Shown here in pieces: positions 53,647-54,922 of a stretch of 54,922 nucleotides of DNA. The stretch's first letter is position 1, and every line of letters starts with the position of its first letter. Both the position numbers and the translations under genes were made by a program. Location: positions 1-54,922 of the forward strand of contig NZ_SAIY01000015.1 in NCBI RefSeq assembly GCF_010560025.1. The letters run 5' to 3'. A model generated the notes under the pieces. That model was not told where the DNA came from and searched no databases. It saw only the letters and a list, made by a program, of their open reading frames with translations. Origin of the DNA: Verrucosispora sioxanthis (lineage in GTDB: Bacteria; Actinomycetota; Actinomycetes; Mycobacteriales; Micromonosporaceae).

Positions 53647-54630
53647 ATGACGACGGCAGCGCGCCGCCCGGCGACCCTGGACGACGTGGCCCGGGCCGCC
53701 GGGGTGTCCCGTTCGACGGCGTCCCGGGTCCTCGGCGGGAACGGATTCGCGTCACCGACCGCCCGCGAGCGGGTACGCACCGCCGTGGACCTGCTCGGCT
53801 ACGTGCCGAACCCGGCGGCGCGGGCCCTGGTGCACGGTTCCGGCGTACGGCTGCTGATCGCGGTGGCGGGCACCGACCCGACCGTCCTCGACGACCCCTA
53901 CGTCGACCAGGCCGTCGCCGCGGTGGCCCGAGCCTGCACGCCGCACGGTCTGGGCGTCGCCGTGCAGTGGGTGCCGCTGGCAGAACCGGAGCGGCTGACC
54001 CGGTTGACCGACGACCGGGGCGTGGCCGGCCTGGTCCTGCTCAACACGACACCGGCGCTGCTGGACCTGGTGCCGCGCCGGCTGGCCGGCCGGGCCGTGT
54101 CGATCGGGATCGGTTCGGCCACCGTGCCGTCGGTGGACATCGACAACGGCGGCGGCACCACGGCGATCGTCCGCCATCTGTACGACACCGGCCGGCGGCG
54201 GATCGCCATGGTCACCGGCCCTCGCTGGCTGGCCTGCGCGAACCGCTCGGTGCGGGCGTACCGGGCGCTGGTGCACGAGGCCGGCCTGCCGGCCCGGGAG
54301 GTGGTCGGCGACTTCAGCGCGAACCGGGGGTACGCCGCCGCCCGGGAGGTGCTGCGACGCTGGCCGGACACCGACGCGATCGTCGGGATCAGCGACGCGA
54401 CCGCGCTCGGGGTGATCGGCCGGCTGCGCGCCGACGGCATCCGGGTGCCCGACGATGTCGCGGTGACCGGGTTCGACGACATTCCGCTGGCCGCCACGGT
54501 GGCGCTCACCACGGCCAGTCACCCGGTACGGCAGATCATCACCGCGGCCGCGACGATGGTGCTGGAACAACGCACGGCACCGGAGACGACGGTCTTCCCG
54601 TCGGCTCTTGTGGTACGCGGCAGCGCCTGA
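53647..54630 (+). CDS. LacI family transcriptional regulator
   Basis: A 327-residue repressor. The N-terminal helix-turn-helix and hinge are canonical (TLDDVARAAGVSRSTASRVL, residues 10-29; YVPNPAARALVHG). The periplasmic-binding-protein-like core follows (VVGLVLLNT-type strands; TDAIVGISDATALGVIGRL; PDDVAVTGFDDIPLAA). GGGGAG precedes the ATG. The operator at 53537-53550 suggests it represses the divergent MFS gene and itself until a sugar-like ligand binds. Confidence 0.92.
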   Translation: MTTAARRPATLDDVARAAGVSRSTASRVLGGNGFASPTARERVRTAVDLLGYVPNPAARALVHGSGVRLLIAVAGTDPTVLDDPYVDQAVAAVARACTPHGLGVAVQWVPLAEPERLTRLTDDRGVAGLVLLNTTPALLDLVPRRLAGRAVSIGIGSATVPSVDIDNGGGTTAIVRHLYDTGRRRIAMVTGPRWLACANRSVRAYRALVHEAGLPAREVVGDFSANRGYAAAREVLRRWPDTDAIVGISDATALGVIGRLRADGIRVPDDVAVTGFDDIPLAATVALTTASHPVRQIITAAATMVLEQRTAPETTVFPSALVVRGSA

Positions 54631-54658
54631 GCTCCACCGTCGTAGAAGGGTGGTCGCC

Positions 54659-54922
54659 GTGACGGAGAGACATGCGGTCGTGGCCGGTGCGGGCATCGGC
54701 GGACTGGCCGCCGCGCTCGCCCTGCATCGACGGGGCTGGCGGGTCACCGTGCTGGAGCAGGCCCCGCAGCCGCGTGAGGTCGGCGCGGGAATCACCCTGA
54801 TGGCGAACGCGGTACGCGGGCTGGACGCCCTCGGCCTCGGCACCGAGGTACACCGGTTGGGGCGCGAAGGGGCCACCGGCGGGCTGCGCACCACCGACGG
54901 GCGCTGGCTGTCCCGGGTGGAC
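54659..54922 (+). CDS. FAD-dependent monooxygenase, 3' part outside window
   Basis: Only the first 88 codons are inside the window. GTG start at 54659 with AAGGGTGG upstream. The N-terminal FAD-binding Rossmann motif is clear (AVVAGAGIGGLAAALALHRR), followed by VTVLEQAPQPREVGAGITL and the NAVRGLDALGLG helix, as in salicylate/kynurenine hydroxylase-type enzymes. It lies 28 bp after the LacI-family gene and may be co-transcribed with it. Confidence 0.88.
   Translation, partial: MTERHAVVAGAGIGGLAAALALHRRGWRVTVLEQAPQPREVGAGITLMANAVRGLDALGLGTEVHRLGREGATGGLRTTDGRWLSRVD

Noticed and set aside
1..54922. tRNA, rRNA, CRISPR arrays, transposases, phage genes
   Set aside because: None seen; no direct-repeat/spacer pattern and no integrase or transposase motifs in any plausible reading frame.

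Overview
The window reads as chromosomal DNA from a high-GC filamentous actinomycete, most likely Micromonospora or a close relative (Micromonosporaceae). The grounds are very high GC, many GTG starts, tight ATGA/TGATG overlaps, SARP and large ATPase (LAL) regulators, a Lrp-controlled bkd operon and a type II polyketide synthase (PKS) locus. No tRNA, rRNA, insertion sequence or CRISPR array was seen.

Left part (1-24 kb) is mostly conserved metabolism: a truncated ATPase regulator; a divergent SDR/MarR pair sharing a perfect operator; a sugar-uptake operon (two permeases, one fused to an N-terminal STAS domain, a binding lipoprotein, a GH39 glycosidase and a DUF624 protein, with no ATPase); a lipoprotein L,D-transpeptidase; the bkdABC/bkdR branched-chain 2-oxoacid dehydrogenase locus with a frameshift in bkdC; a LigD-type polymerase; hemerythrin; metallophosphoesterase; glyA under a ZTP riboswitch; an FMN hydroxyacid oxidase; and an MFS/CGNR-regulator pair with its own inverted repeat.

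Centre (24.3-35.4 kb) is a compact type II PKS cluster. A nine-gene minus-strand operon encodes a TcmI-like cyclase, fused carboxyltransferase AccD-AccA, biotin carrier, biotin carboxylase, an ACP fused to an aromatase/cyclase, a cupin, KS, CLF and an ABM monooxygenase. Divergently on the plus strand lie a SARP activator, a second TcmI-like cyclase and a FAD monooxygenase. The 32.36-32.76 kb gap holds two divergent direct-repeat pairs (GGTGACGC-N3-GKTGACGC, 11-bp period) resembling SARP boxes, and a consensus-like promoter. There is no ketoreductase. The gene content suggests an unreduced polyphenol (tetracenomycin-, pentangular- or spore-pigment-like) made with its own malonyl-CoA supply. The product cannot be named from sequence.

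Right part (35.5-54.9 kb) is housekeeping and regulatory: a membrane helix-hairpin-helix protein, LtrA, an APC transporter, a secreted beta-helix protein, two divergent large ATPase regulators, a hydrolase, a thioesterase, a methyltransferase, an MBL-fold hydrolase, a LacI/MFS pair and the start of a FAD monooxygenase. Many genes here are broken by single-base indels, almost always loss of one base in or next to a short G/C run. This looks more like consensus error than decay and should be checked before any of them is called a pseudogene.
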